Shown here one piece after another: positions 34,088 through 43,220 of a stretch of 64,000 bases of DNA. The stretch's first letter is position 1; each line of letters begins with the position of its first letter. The notes beneath the pieces were generated by a model. That model was not told the origin of the DNA. It did not search any database and worked only from the letters and a program-made list of their open reading frames with translations. The translations under genes were made by a program, and so were the position numbers. The stretch comes from Williamsia muralis (GTDB lineage Bacteria > Actinomycetota > Actinomycetes > Mycobacteriales > Mycobacteriaceae): positions 1-64,000 of the forward strand of contig NZ_PEBD01000008.1 in NCBI RefSeq assembly GCF_002735905.1, written 5' to 3'.

Positions 34088-34996
34088 ATGGTTCTGCCCG
34101 CCCGAGTCCCCGACCTCTCTGCCCTCGACGTTGTCGTGTCAGTGGCACGGCAAGGCAGTATGAGCGCCGCCGCCCGCGAGCAGAACCTCAGCCAGCAGGC
34201 CATCAGCGCACGCGTCCATGCCGTGGAACGCGAACTGGGTGTGGTGCTCTTCCGCAGGTCGCCGTCGGGCACAGAGCTGACGCCCGAAGGCGTCGCAGTG
34301 CTGGAGTGGGCATCGGGTCTGCTCGAAGCAGCGGAACGGTTCTCCGCCGGGATCGACTCGTTGCTGGGCAGCAAGCGCGCCACGGTCACGGTCGCGGCCT
34401 CGATGACGGTTGCCGAGTATCTGATTCCGTCCTGGGCCCTGGCTCTCCGGCGCCTTCACCCCGAAACACGGATACGGGTGCAGCCGATGAACTCCGCCGA
34501 TGTCATCCGGGATGTGTTGGCAGGATCCGTCGACGTGGGGTTTGTCGAAGGGCCACACACCGATTCGCATCTGGATCACCGGGCTGTCGCGCACGACGAG
34601 CTGGTGGTGGTCACCCGGCCGGATCATCCCTGGGCACAAGCCGGCCGCGCCATCTCCCCTGCCGAATTGATCCGCACCCCGCTGGTTCAACGTGAACACG
34701 GCTCGGGCACGCGAGTCACCTTCGAGGCGGCGCTCGGTGAGGCCGCGGATCCGCTGCTCGAGCTGACGTCGGTAGCTGCAGTCAAGGCCGCGGTCCTCAG
34801 TTCCGACGCACCGGCCGTGCTGTCCAGTCTGTCCGTCGCGCCCGAGCTGGCGGACGGCAAGTTGGTCCGCATCGAGGTGTCCGGCGTCGCAATGCCTCGG
34901 GTGTTGCGTGCAGTATGGGATCCAAATCGCGGGTTGCGCGGGCCAGCAAGGGATTTGGTCGACCTCGCGATCACCCGGTCTTCCTCTTCGCCCTGA
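34088..34996 (+). CDS. LysR-family transcriptional regulator
   Basis: The 302-residue regulator has an N-terminal winged helix (LDVVVSVARQGSMSAAAREQNLSQQAISARVHAVERELG) and a periplasmic-binding-like effector domain (ATVTVAASMTVAEYLIPSW, then DVGFVEGPHTDSHLDHR and DELVVVTRPDHPW). Divergent from the TDT transporter across 83 bp. The effector is unknown; sulphite or an organic acid would fit the transporter family. Position makes local control very likely. Confidence 0.92.
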   Translation: MVLPARVPDLSALDVVVSVARQGSMSAAAREQNLSQQAISARVHAVERELGVVLFRRSPSGTELTPEGVAVLEWASGLLEAAERFSAGIDSLLGSKRATVTVAASMTVAEYLIPSWALALRRLHPETRIRVQPMNSADVIRDVLAGSVDVGFVEGPHTDSHLDHRAVAHDELVVVTRPDHPWAQAGRAISPAELIRTPLVQREHGSGTRVTFEAALGEAADPLLELTSVAAVKAAVLSSDAPAVLSSLSVAPELADGKLVRIEVSGVAMPRVLRAVWDPNRGLRGPARDLVDLAITRSSSSP

Positions 34997-35057
34997 CTGA
35001 AGTGCTGTCGGGCAATACCATCGGCTGAGGCAGTGGATGCTGCCGAAAGGAGCCATC

Positions 35058-35483
35058 ATGAAGTTCAAAGTTCGCCACATCCCCACCCGGGTCGCCACCG
35101 GCGCGTTCATCCTCAGTTCGGGTCTGGCCAAACGACAGGCCGACGAGGAGACCGCCACACAGCTCCACGGCCTCACCGCCGGGACATACCCACTGGCAAC
35201 CAAGCTCAGCCCACCTGCGTTCATCCGGTTTGTCTCGACCGGCGAGATCGCCCTCGGCGCCGCGTTGTTGCTCCCCATCGTCCCCACCGCCGTTGCCGGC
35301 GCGGGTCTGACAGCCTTCTCGGCGAGTCTCCTCGGCCTCTACCTGAACACCCCAGGCATGCGGGAACCAGGCACCCTGGCCCCCACCCAGCAGGGCACCG
35401 CGCTTGCCAAGGATGTCTGGATGTTGGGCATCGGTGTGGGACTGATGGTTGACGCTCTCGGCGAGAAGGTGCGGTCGAAGTAA
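35058..35483 (+). CDS. small DoxX-like membrane protein
   Basis: The 141-residue product has three or four hydrophobic segments (STGEIALGAALLLPIVPTAVAG, LTAFSASLLGLYL, VWMLGIGVGLMVDAL) and a DoxX-like layout: an N-terminal TGAFILSSGLAKR and a mid GEIALGAALLL signature. GAAAGGAG precedes ATG 35058 closely, clearly favouring it over an upstream ATG. Function unknown; DoxX-like proteins act in redox or sulphur chemistry at the membrane. It lies 13 bp before the hydrolase gene and is likely co-transcribed with it. Confidence 0.7.
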   Translation: MKFKVRHIPTRVATGAFILSSGLAKRQADEETATQLHGLTAGTYPLATKLSPPAFIRFVSTGEIALGAALLLPIVPTAVAGAGLTAFSASLLGLYLNTPGMREPGTLAPTQQGTALAKDVWMLGIGVGLMVDALGEKVRSK

Positions 35484-35496
35484 CGGCGGCCTGCCG

Positions 35497-36306
35497 GTGA
35501 GCGACCTCCCTACATCCATCCACACCACCGCGATCGGGGACGCCGAACTCGCCTGGACAGAGTCGGGCCAGGCCTCCAGGCCCGGCCGGACCGCCATCTG
35601 GGTGCACGGGCTGACGTCCAGCGCCACCGCACAGGAGGCCGTCGGCATGTTCGATTGGTCGCCTGTCACCCGCGATCACCGGCTGATCCGGTACGACGCC
35701 CGCGGCCACGGCCGATCGACCGGCGGTGCCGATCCGGAGCAGTACACCTGGCCGAACCTCGGCCGTGACCTGCTCGGGCTCCTCGACTCGGTGAGCCCCG
35801 ACGAGCCGGTCGCCGGGATCGGCTCGTCCATGGGGACAGCCACAGTGCTGTGGGCGGCGGTCGCCGAACCCCATCGGTTCCACCACCTCGTGTTGACCAC
35901 CCCGCCGACCGCCGGACGGGTCCGGGCCGCACACGTTGTCGCCTACCGGGCAGGCGCCGACCTCATCGAACGCAGCGGGCTGGCCGCCTATGAAGCAGCT
36001 TCCGCAGGGCCACCGCCTGCGGTGTTGTCAGGTCTTGCCGACGCCCGAACCCCGATCGCTGTGGCCGAATCCCTGCTGCCATCGGTCCTGCGGGGCGCCG
36101 CGCGGTCGGATCTGCCGGCAGACGTGGAGCTGCGCGCACTGCGCATACCCACCCTGGTCCTCGCGTGGTCAGGAGATCCGGGCCATCCACTGTCCACCGC
36201 ACGTCGGTTGGCAACCGTCATCCCGGGCGCGCGATTGTGCGTCGCCGACACCCCGGGTCAGCTCCGCGAGTGGCCGCAAGGGGTCGCAGACTTCCTGGAC
36301 GGGTGA
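35497..36306 (+). CDS. alpha/beta-hydrolase
   Basis: The 269-residue enzyme has an oxyanion segment, TAIWVHGLTSSA, the strand-turn YDARGHGRSTGG and the nucleophile elbow GIGSSMGTA (Ser in G-x-S-x-G). LVLAWSGDPGHPLS supplies the acid (Asp) position. The final His is not obvious in the tail (LCVADTPGQLREWPQGV), an oddity that could mean a diverged catalytic triad. GTG 35497 gives the usual length. Substrate unknown. Confidence 0.83.
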   Translation: MSDLPTSIHTTAIGDAELAWTESGQASRPGRTAIWVHGLTSSATAQEAVGMFDWSPVTRDHRLIRYDARGHGRSTGGADPEQYTWPNLGRDLLGLLDSVSPDEPVAGIGSSMGTATVLWAAVAEPHRFHHLVLTTPPTAGRVRAAHVVAYRAGADLIERSGLAAYEAASAGPPPAVLSGLADARTPIAVAESLLPSVLRGAARSDLPADVELRALRIPTLVLAWSGDPGHPLSTARRLATVIPGARLCVADTPGQLREWPQGVADFLDG

Positions 36307-36330
36307 ATCTGCCGCTCGGTTGAAGTTGAA

Positions 36331-36348
36331 AGTTCGGGTTCCCGAACT
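36331..36348. promoter_or_regulatory. perfect 18-bp palindrome, candidate metal-regulator operator
   Basis: AGTTCGGGTTCCCGAACT has perfect eight-base arms around TT and lies 14 bp before the start of the ABC importer operon. Size and position fit a DtxR/MntR- or Fur/Zur-type metal-responsive repressor site. No such regulator is encoded next to it. Confidence 0.65.
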
Positions 36349-36361
36349 CTAAGGTGAGAGG

Positions 36362-37291
36362 ATGCGAACTCGGTCCAGGGTATTGCGGGTGACCTCGGTG
36401 TTCGTCATCGCCCTGAGCGTCTTGGCTCTCAGTGCGTGCGTCGGCAAACGCGAGCGCAACGATGGCCGACTCACGGTGCTCACCACCTTCACCGTGCTCC
36501 AAGACATCGTCGCCAACATCGCGGGACCAGATGTCCGGGTCGAATCGGTGACCAAGGCCGGCGCGGAGATCCATGGCTACGAACCGACACCGGGCGACCT
36601 GCGACGGGCCGCGGAAGCGGACCTCATCATCGACAACGGCCTGCACCTGGAAGCCTGGTTCGAGCAGTTCGTCGACCGTCTCGATGTGGAGCACGTGGTC
36701 GCCAGCAAGGGTGTCGAGCCCATCCCCATCAGCGATGACGCCGGAGCGGGTACCGCGAACCCCCACGCCTGGATGTCTCCCTTGAACGTCCAGACGTACG
36801 CCGACAACATCGCATCGGCACTCGCCGAACTCGATCCCGACCATGCTGCCGAGTACCGCCAGAACGCCGCCACCTACAAGGCGCAGTTGCAAGAGGTCCA
36901 CGACCGGATGGTCTCCGAATTGGCCAAGCTGCCACCACAGAGCAGGGCGCTGGTCAGCTGCGAAGGTGCTTTCTCATACCTCGCCCGTGACACCGGTATG
37001 CAGGAGAAATACGTATGGCCCGTGAACGCCGAACAGCAGGGCACATCGAAGCAATTGCAGTCCACGATCGACTTCGTGCGCGCGAACAACATCCGCGCGG
37101 TGTTCTGCGAGTCCACCGTGAGTGATTCGGTGATGCGCCAGGTCGAGCGCGCCACCGACGCCGACTTCGGGGGCCTTCTCTACGTCGACTCGCTGTCCGA
37201 GTCAGATGGCCCGGTGCCGACGTATCTCGACCTCATCCGCCACGATTCCGACAGCATCGTCAACGCACTGACCCGAGGTGGATCCCAATGA
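36362..37291 (+). CDS. manganese-type ABC transporter substrate-binding lipoprotein
   Basis: The 309-residue cluster A-I binding protein has a lipoprotein signal ending in LSAC (Cys26). Four predicted metal ligands are visible: His71 (AEIHGYEPTPGD), His135 (ANPHAWMSP), Glu201 (SCEGAFSYLARD) and Asp276 (LLYVDSLSESDG). Their spacing and the His-His-Glu-Asp set match manganese/iron binders such as PsaA and SitA, rather than the three-His ZnuA type. WPVNAEQQGTSKQLQ is a further marker. First gene of a three-gene operon with ATGA overlaps. It should capture Mn(II) outside the membrane. Confidence 0.92.
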   Translation: MRTRSRVLRVTSVFVIALSVLALSACVGKRERNDGRLTVLTTFTVLQDIVANIAGPDVRVESVTKAGAEIHGYEPTPGDLRRAAEADLIIDNGLHLEAWFEQFVDRLDVEHVVASKGVEPIPISDDAGAGTANPHAWMSPLNVQTYADNIASALAELDPDHAAEYRQNAATYKAQLQEVHDRMVSELAKLPPQSRALVSCEGAFSYLARDTGMQEKYVWPVNAEQQGTSKQLQSTIDFVRANNIRAVFCESTVSDSVMRQVERATDADFGGLLYVDSLSESDGPVPTYLDLIRHDSDSIVNALTRGGSQ

Positions 37292-38076
37292 CCACACTTC
37301 CTTCCCAGCCTCAGCCGGGCCGTACCCCTCACGACGGGCCCCCCGCCATCGCGATCAACGGGGTCAGCGTGTTCTACGGCGACGTACACGCCCTCGACAA
37401 CGTCTCCATCAACATTGCGCCGGGGCGCATCTGTGGACTGATCGGGATGAACGGATCCGGCAAGTCGACACTGTTCAAGACCATCATGGGGCTCGTGAAA
37501 CCCGACTCCGGATCGGTCGAGATCGCCGGAGGTACACCGGCGGAGGCGCGCAGCAACGGTCTCATCTCCTACGTCCCGCAGTCCGAAGACGTCGACTGGA
37601 CGTTCCCCATCTCGGTCCGCGAAGTCGCGATGACCGGGCGATACGGTCGTCAAGGATTCACCCGCAGGCCACGTCGAGCCGACAAGGAAGCCGTCGACCA
37701 CGCCCTCGCCCAGGTCGAGCTGACCGAGTTGGCCGGCCGCCAGATCGGGCGACTCTCCGGTGGACAACGCAAGCGGGCATTCGTCGCCCGTGGGATCGCC
37801 CAAGAGGCGGACGTCCTGCTGCTCGACGAACCCTTTGCAGGCGTCGACAAGAAGTCGGAGGCCACGATCATCGCCCTGTTGACGTCCCTGGCCTCACAGG
37901 GAAAGACGATCCTCATCTCCACCCACGACCTCGGCTCGCTCGAGACCTTCTGCGACGAGGCGGTACTGCTGATGCGCACGGTCCTGATGCACGACGAGCC
38001 CGACGTCGTACTACGTCCTGAGAGCCTTGCCCTGGCGTTCGGTATGGACGTGCTGGGACGGGGGGTGCGGTCATGA
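37288..38076 (+). CDS. metal ABC transporter ATP-binding protein
   Basis: The 262-residue ATPase has Walker A GMNGSGKST (residues 53-61), the Q-loop in YVPQSEDVDWTFPISV, signature LSGGQRKRAFVARG, Walker B VLLLDEPFAGVD and the switch His in ISTHDL. The VPQ-xx-DVDWTFPISV stretch is typical of manganese/zinc importers. The ATG overlaps the upstream stop (ATGA), and its own stop overlaps the permease start. It powers import with the neighbouring binding protein and permease. Confidence 0.94.
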   Translation: MTTLPSQPQPGRTPHDGPPAIAINGVSVFYGDVHALDNVSINIAPGRICGLIGMNGSGKSTLFKTIMGLVKPDSGSVEIAGGTPAEARSNGLISYVPQSEDVDWTFPISVREVAMTGRYGRQGFTRRPRRADKEAVDHALAQVELTELAGRQIGRLSGGQRKRAFVARGIAQEADVLLLDEPFAGVDKKSEATIIALLTSLASQGKTILISTHDLGSLETFCDEAVLLMRTVLMHDEPDVVLRPESLALAFGMDVLGRGVRS

Positions 38077-38948
38077 TCATCGACTGGTGGCTCGATCCTC
38101 TGGCCGAGGACTTCATGGTGAACATGCTTCTCGCGACCACGGTCGCGGCCGCGGTGTGCGCGATGATCAGTTGCTGGATCGTTCTGATCGGCTGGTCGCT
38201 GATGGGTGATGCCGTATCCCACGCGGTTCTGCCCGGTGTGGTGCTCGCGTACATCTTCGGTGCGCCGTTTGCGGTGGGTGCGTTGATCTTCGGCCTCGGT
38301 GCCGTCCTGCTGATCGGCGTGGTCCGCGACACCAGCCGGGTCAAGGAAGACGCCGCGATCGGCATCGTCTTCAGCACACTGTTCGCCCTGGGCCTGGTAC
38401 TCATCTCGATCACGCCGAGTCAGACCGACCTCAACCACATCCTTTTCGGCAACGTTCTCGGGGTCTCGCAATCGGACCTGTGGCAGATCCTCGGACTGGC
38501 AGTGGTCGCCGTGGTGGTCCTGACGCTCAAACGACGAGACCTCACCCTGTTCGCCTTCGACCCCACCCACGCTCATGCGATCGGTTTGTCCCCTCGTCGC
38601 CTCGGTGCGCTGCTGCTCGGACTGCTTGCTCTCACATGTGTTGTGGCACTGCAGATCGTCGGCGTTGTTCTGGTGGTCGCGATGCTGATCATCCCGGGTG
38701 CGTCCGCTTACCTGCTCACCGATCGCTTCAACCGGATGCTGATCATCGCCCCGATCTTGGCCTGTTCCTGCGCAGTCCTGGGGATCTACTATGCGTACTA
38801 CCTGGACGTGGCACCCGGCGCGATGGTGGTACTCGCCCAGGGACTGGCGTTTGCGGTCATCTATCTGTTCGCACCTCGCCAGGGCGTGTTGATCAAGGCG
38901 ATCAACCGGGCGCAGCGACGACGCTCCACGGCTCTCGCGGCGTCCTGA
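38073..38948 (+). CDS. metal ABC transporter permease
   Basis: The 291-residue ABC-3 family permease has about eight hydrophobic segments. Family marks include LIGWSLMGDAVSHAVLPGVVLAYIFG split by a helix, TLFALGLVLISITPSQTDLNHILFGNVLG, and FDPTHAHAIGLSPRR before the last helices. It completes the importer operon (binding protein, ATPase, permease) with a four-base overlap. A single permease gene suggests a homodimer in the membrane. Confidence 0.93.
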   Translation: MIIDWWLDPLAEDFMVNMLLATTVAAAVCAMISCWIVLIGWSLMGDAVSHAVLPGVVLAYIFGAPFAVGALIFGLGAVLLIGVVRDTSRVKEDAAIGIVFSTLFALGLVLISITPSQTDLNHILFGNVLGVSQSDLWQILGLAVVAVVVLTLKRRDLTLFAFDPTHAHAIGLSPRRLGALLLGLLALTCVVALQIVGVVLVVAMLIIPGASAYLLTDRFNRMLIIAPILACSCAVLGIYYAYYLDVAPGAMVVLAQGLAFAVIYLFAPRQGVLIKAINRAQRRRSTALAAS

Positions 38949-38999
38949 CGCAGGGCCGGCCCTTCAGGGCCGTCCTGATCGGCGAGAGGATGGCGAGTG

Positions 39000-40877
39000 A
39001 TGGGGCTGTACGCGGAGGCTTTTGCGCAGAGTGTGGACGACCCGGACGAGTTCTGGCTTCACGCGGCCAAAGCTGTTGATTGGTACACCGCCCCAACCGT
39101 CGCTCTCGGCCGAGAGAGCGAGTCGCAGTACCAGTGGTTTCCCGGAGCAATCCTCAACACGAGTTTCAACGCGCTGGATCGGCATGTGGACGCCGGCCAC
39201 GGCAATCGGCCGGCCCTGATCTGGGATTCGGCGATGACCGGTGTCTCACGCACCTTCTCCTACTCCGACCTGCTGGCCGAGGTCTCCACATTCGCAGGCG
39301 CCCTGCGTGAGCGCGGCGTCACCGCCGGTGACCGCGTCATCATCTACATGCCGATGATCCCGGAGGCGGCCATCGCCATGCTGGCCTGCGCACGGATCGG
39401 CGCCGTGCACTCGGTGGTGTTCGGCGGGTTCGCCGGCAAGGAACTCGCCACCCGCATCGACGACGCCCGCCCGGTTGCCCTCATCACCGCTTCGGGTGGA
39501 CTCGAGCCGGGGCGGACCGTGGAGTACCTACCGATGGTGACCACAGCACTCGAACTGTCCGATCACCCACCCAGCACAGTGATCGTCAAGAATCGCGAGC
39601 AGGTCGCCGGAAGCGCGGCAGACCACGACGGCTGGTTCGACTGGGACGAGCTGACTGCCGAAGCGACTGCCGCAGAACCTGTTCCGGTCGCGGCCACCGA
39701 CCCGCTCTACATCCTGTACACCTCCGGGACCACCGGTAAACCCAAAGGCGTCGTCCGCGACAACGGCGGCCACGCCGTGGCATTGACGTGGTCGATGCGC
39801 AACATCTACGACATCGCCCCAGGCGACGTGTGGTGGACGGCATCCGATGTCGGCTGGGTGGTGGGCCATTCGTACATCGTGTACGGCCCACTCCTGGCGG
39901 GCGCCACGTCCGTGATGTACGAGGGCAAACCGGTGGGCACGCCGGACGCGGGCGCTTTCTGGCGGGTCATCGACGACTACGGCGTGCGGGCGCTGTTCAC
40001 CGCCCCCACCGCCATCCGCGCCGTCCGGAAGCAGGATCCGGAGGCAAAACTGATTGCACAGTACGACATCTCATCGCTTCGGACACTTTTCGCCGCCGGC
40101 GAACGACTCGATCCGGACACATACGAGTGGTCGACGAAGGTGCTCGGCGTCCCGGTGGTCGACCACTGGTGGCAGACCGAGACCGGCTGGGCGATCGCGG
40201 CCAATCTCCGCGGCCTCGAACCCATGCCACTCAAGGCCGGGTCGCCTACCGTGCCGGTCCCGGGCTTCCGGGTGAAGGTTGTCGACGCCGAGGGGAAAAT
40301 TGTTCCGGCAGGCGGCGAAGGCAACATCGTCATCGAACTCCCGCTTCCACCCGGAACTCTCACCGGTCTGTGGAATGACGAAGCGCGCTACCACGATTCG
40401 TATCTCAAGGCATTCCCCGGTTTCTACCTCACCGGCGACTCGGGATACATCGACTCCGACGGCTACGTGTTTGTCCTCGGACGTTCCGACGACGTCATCA
40501 ACGTCGCCGGCCACCGGCTGTCCACCGGGAGTATCGAGGCCGTGGTCGCGGCACATCCGGCGGTCGCCGAATGCGCGGTGATCGGCATACAGGACGAACT
40601 CAAGGGTCAGCGGCCCAGCGGATATGTGGTTCTCAAAGAAGGGGTCGACATCGATCCGGAGAGTCTCCGTTCCGAACTGGTCGCCATGGTGCGTGAGCAG
40701 ATCGGCGCAGTCGCGACCTTCCGCGATGTCACCGTCGTCAATGCGCTCCCCAAGACGAGGTCGGGCAAGATCCTGCGCAAGACGATGCGTCTGATCGCCG
40801 ACCACGAATCCTTCACGGTGCCATCGACAATCGAGGACCCGAGTGTTCTCGAGGCGCTGAAGAGCCAACTCGAATGA
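39000..40877 (+). CDS. prpE: propionyl-CoA synthetase
   Basis: The 625-residue acyl-adenylate-forming enzyme has an N-terminal ACAS domain (YAEAFAQSVDDPDEFW), the AMP loop YTSGTTGKPKGVVRDNGGHAVAL, with the RDNGGHAVAL continuation diagnostic of PrpE, and DVGWVVGHSYIVYGPLLAG. The catalytic/acetylatable Lys is in PKTRSGKILRK. It should make propionyl-CoA from propionate, ATP and CoA. GTG 38997, directly before the ATG at 39000, is equally possible given GAGAGGA upstream. The nearby steroid cluster also releases propionyl-CoA. Confidence 0.93.
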   Translation: MGLYAEAFAQSVDDPDEFWLHAAKAVDWYTAPTVALGRESESQYQWFPGAILNTSFNALDRHVDAGHGNRPALIWDSAMTGVSRTFSYSDLLAEVSTFAGALRERGVTAGDRVIIYMPMIPEAAIAMLACARIGAVHSVVFGGFAGKELATRIDDARPVALITASGGLEPGRTVEYLPMVTTALELSDHPPSTVIVKNREQVAGSAADHDGWFDWDELTAEATAAEPVPVAATDPLYILYTSGTTGKPKGVVRDNGGHAVALTWSMRNIYDIAPGDVWWTASDVGWVVGHSYIVYGPLLAGATSVMYEGKPVGTPDAGAFWRVIDDYGVRALFTAPTAIRAVRKQDPEAKLIAQYDISSLRTLFAAGERLDPDTYEWSTKVLGVPVVDHWWQTETGWAIAANLRGLEPMPLKAGSPTVPVPGFRVKVVDAEGKIVPAGGEGNIVIELPLPPGTLTGLWNDEARYHDSYLKAFPGFYLTGDSGYIDSDGYVFVLGRSDDVINVAGHRLSTGSIEAVVAAHPAVAECAVIGIQDELKGQRPSGYVVLKEGVDIDPESLRSELVAMVREQIGAVATFRDVTVVNALPKTRSGKILRKTMRLIADHESFTVPSTIEDPSVLEALKSQLE

Positions 40878-40921
40878 TCGTGGTCACGGAACGTGTCGGT
40901 GGCCACCCATAGATTTGCACC

Positions 40922-41174
40922 ATGCCATTCGCCGACGAACTCCTGGGCGCCTCCGCGGTCGAGGGTTTGACGACGTGCGGTGATGCTCGCCGGCTACGAC
41001 ACCGGCCGCACGTCGGCAACCGTCACCGAGTTCGACGGCATGGCGCTCAAGAACCGATCAGACCTCGTATACCACCCCGGCCGCCATGAGCTGGCCGTGC
41101 AGGTGAACGGCCGGCGCATGGGTGTTGCCCAGTTCGATCTTCTCGCCGCTGTAGCTCCCACTGTCTTGCGCTGA
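40922..41174 (+). pseudogene. possible frameshifted gene remnant
   Basis: ATG 40922 opens MPFADELLGASAVEGLTT, then the frame continues as unrelated sequence, while the next frame from about 40980 reads AGYDTGRTSATVTEFDGMAL and NRSDLV before a stop at 41174. Joined, they look like the N-terminus of a DNA-alkylation-repair-like protein, followed by unrecognised sequence. This would need a one-base shift near 40978 and loss of most of the gene. Weak evidence. The whole 40878-41200 gap (323 bp) otherwise holds only the operator region of the next gene. Confidence 0.3.
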
Positions 41175-41218
41175 CCATAGTCAGGCCGTACCTTCTGACT
41201 ATGCTTACTAGTAGTCAG
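41171..41218. promoter_or_regulatory. repeated CTGAC/GTCAG palindromes spanning the exporter start codon
   Basis: CTGACCATAGTCAG (41171-41184) is palindromic in its outer five bases. A second pair, CTGACTA (41195-41201) and TAGTCAG (41212-41218), has perfect seven-base arms with the ATG start codon of the exporter (41201) inside. Repetition of the same half-site suggests a TetR- or MarR-type operator. Confidence 0.6.
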
Positions 41219-42625
41219 TCTGCCGCGCCGGCGACCGGCAGCGACAACACCCGGTGGTTTGCGCTGGCAGCGGTGTGCTTCGGCATGATGCTGACCTTCC
41301 TGAACATCACGGCCACCATTTCGGCCGTGCCCGCGATCCAATCCGATCTCGATGCCGACAGTGCCACGATGGTGTGGATCCCCAGCATCTTCGCGTTGGT
41401 GGTTGCCAGCCTGGTGCTCTCGGCGGGCACCGTCGGGGATGTCATCGGCAGGCGAACCGCGTTCATCGCCGGCTCTGCGATCATGTCGATCGGCAGCCTC
41501 TCATCATTCCTCTCGCACAGCAGCGGCATGATCCTTGTGGCTCAGGCGATCACCGGTGTGGGAGCTGCGCTGGTACTGCCCAACAGTCTGGCCATCATCA
41601 GCAACGGCTTCCCCGACCCGAAGGAGCGGACCGAGGCGATCAGCATCTGGGCTGCGTGCTCCGGACTCGGCCTCGCGATCGGGCCCCTGTCAGCTGGAGC
41701 GTTACTCGGGGCATTCTCCTGGAATGCCGTTTACCTCGTCAACGCCATCGCTGCCCTCGTGGTCGTGGTCATCGCGCCGATTGTTGTGCCACGCAGCAAG
41801 CTTCAGGGAGCCAGACTCGACGTTCCCGGCCTGCTGTCCGCCACTACAGCGATCGCCGCGCTCACCTACTGGGTCATCGACGGTTCACACAGTGGCTTCA
41901 GGTCCACCCACGCGATCATCGCGATCATCCTATTCGACTGTGCCTTGGCCTTTTTCATTGCCTACGAGCGGTCGACGGACGCGCCGATGCTTGATCTGCG
42001 CTTGTTTCGGTCAGCGTCCTTCTCCACCGTCATGGTGGTCAGCGCGACGGTGCTCTTCGGTTTCACCGGACTGTCCCTGATCTCCGTGCTGTTTCTCGAA
42101 AGGATAGGGAAGCTGAGCGCCTGGAGCACCGGGCTGCATTTGTTGGCCCTGATGGGCACCTACGTTGCCATCAGCGCGATCGCGCCACGGTTGTTGCCGC
42201 GCATCGGTTTCAAGGTCATGCTCACCGCCGGGCTGATCATCACAGCGCTCGGATCATTACTGCTGCTGCGAGTCCATCCGCACGAGGGTTGGACAAACCT
42301 GACCGTGGCACTGGTGGTCCTCGGAGTGGGCTTCGGTTCACTGATCGCGCCGGCCACCGCTGCCGCCATGAACAGTGTGGCGCCTGCACAGGCAGGGATG
42401 GCCAGCGGCACGGTCAACATGTTCCGCCAGCTGGGTGGGGTACTCGGCACAAGCGTGCTCGGGTCGATACTCACCTCGCAGCTCGCTTCAGGTTTGCTGA
42501 CCCGCCCCGCCGACGAAGCGTTTGCGTCGGCATTCCACACCTGCGCACTGGTAGCCGCCGCAGTGTTCGCTGCGGTGGCCATCCCGACCGCAGTATTCGT
42601 CCGAAGCAGGCCCTCACATGGGTGA
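41201..42625 (+). CDS. MFS drug transporter, DHA2 (14-helix) family
   Basis: The 474-residue protein has about fourteen hydrophobic segments. DHA2/QacA marks include LNITATISAVPAIQSDLDAD in helix 1, the loop GDVIGRRTAF, and motif C-like IWAACSGLGLAIGPLSAGALLG in helix 5. It should export drugs or metabolites by proton antiport. The ATG lies within a palindrome, and no good ribosome site precedes it, so the transcript may be leaderless. It overlaps the thioesterase gene by eight bases. No local regulator gene is adjacent. Confidence 0.9.
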   Translation: MLTSSQSAAPATGSDNTRWFALAAVCFGMMLTFLNITATISAVPAIQSDLDADSATMVWIPSIFALVVASLVLSAGTVGDVIGRRTAFIAGSAIMSIGSLSSFLSHSSGMILVAQAITGVGAALVLPNSLAIISNGFPDPKERTEAISIWAACSGLGLAIGPLSAGALLGAFSWNAVYLVNAIAALVVVVIAPIVVPRSKLQGARLDVPGLLSATTAIAALTYWVIDGSHSGFRSTHAIIAIILFDCALAFFIAYERSTDAPMLDLRLFRSASFSTVMVVSATVLFGFTGLSLISVLFLERIGKLSAWSTGLHLLALMGTYVAISAIAPRLLPRIGFKVMLTAGLIITALGSLLLLRVHPHEGWTNLTVALVVLGVGFGSLIAPATAAAMNSVAPAQAGMASGTVNMFRQLGGVLGTSVLGSILTSQLASGLLTRPADEAFASAFHTCALVAAAVFAAVAIPTAVFVRSRPSHG

Positions 42626-43142
42626 CGCGCTCGCATCCACCGAGTGGGGTGAGCCCAGATCCCGTACCGTCACGTGGCACGACCCGTCGAAACCCGCTGC
42701 CGCATCGCAGAAGATGTCCGGTCTGGACTATCTGCAGGCCATGGCGGCCGGAACGATTCCCGCACCGCCCATCGTCGGTTTGATCGACGCCCAGTTGGCA
42801 TCGGTGGACTCGGGCACGGCCGTATTCACCCTCGAGCCCAACGAGTCTCACTTCAATCCGATCGGCGCGGTTCACGGTGGCATCATCTGCACACTGCTCG
42901 ATTCGGCCGCGGGATGCGCCGTGCACTCCACCTTGCCGCGCGGCACCGGCTACACATCCATCGAGATCAAGGTCAATTTCATGCGGGGAGTCACCCTCGA
43001 CTCGGGCCAGCTCACAGCACGCGGCTGGGTGAAGAAGCCAGGGCGGCGGGTGGCGTTTGCCGAGGCGGAGATCACCGATGAGAGCGGCAAGACTGTCGCG
43101 ACCGCATCGAGCGCACTGCTCGTCTTCGACATACCGTCCTGA
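42618..43142 (+). CDS. PaaI-family hotdog thioesterase
   Basis: The 174-residue protein has a single hotdog fold with the PaaI signature FNPIGAVHGGIICTLLDSAAGCAV (HGG loop and the Asp on the long helix) and YTSIEIKVNFMRGV. It should hydrolyse acyl-CoA or aryl-CoA thioesters. It overlaps the end of the exporter gene and is probably translated with it, suggesting release and export of an acid product, although that link is inference. Confidence 0.87.
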   Translation: MGDALASTEWGEPRSRTVTWHDPSKPAAASQKMSGLDYLQAMAAGTIPAPPIVGLIDAQLASVDSGTAVFTLEPNESHFNPIGAVHGGIICTLLDSAAGCAVHSTLPRGTGYTSIEIKVNFMRGVTLDSGQLTARGWVKKPGRRVAFAEAEITDESGKTVATASSALLVFDIPS

Positions 43143-43220
43143 CCACCCGATCGCGAGCAAATCGGACCACATCCCACTGGAGAACGATAGGCTGCAGACC
43201 ACCTGACGACGGGAGACTGC

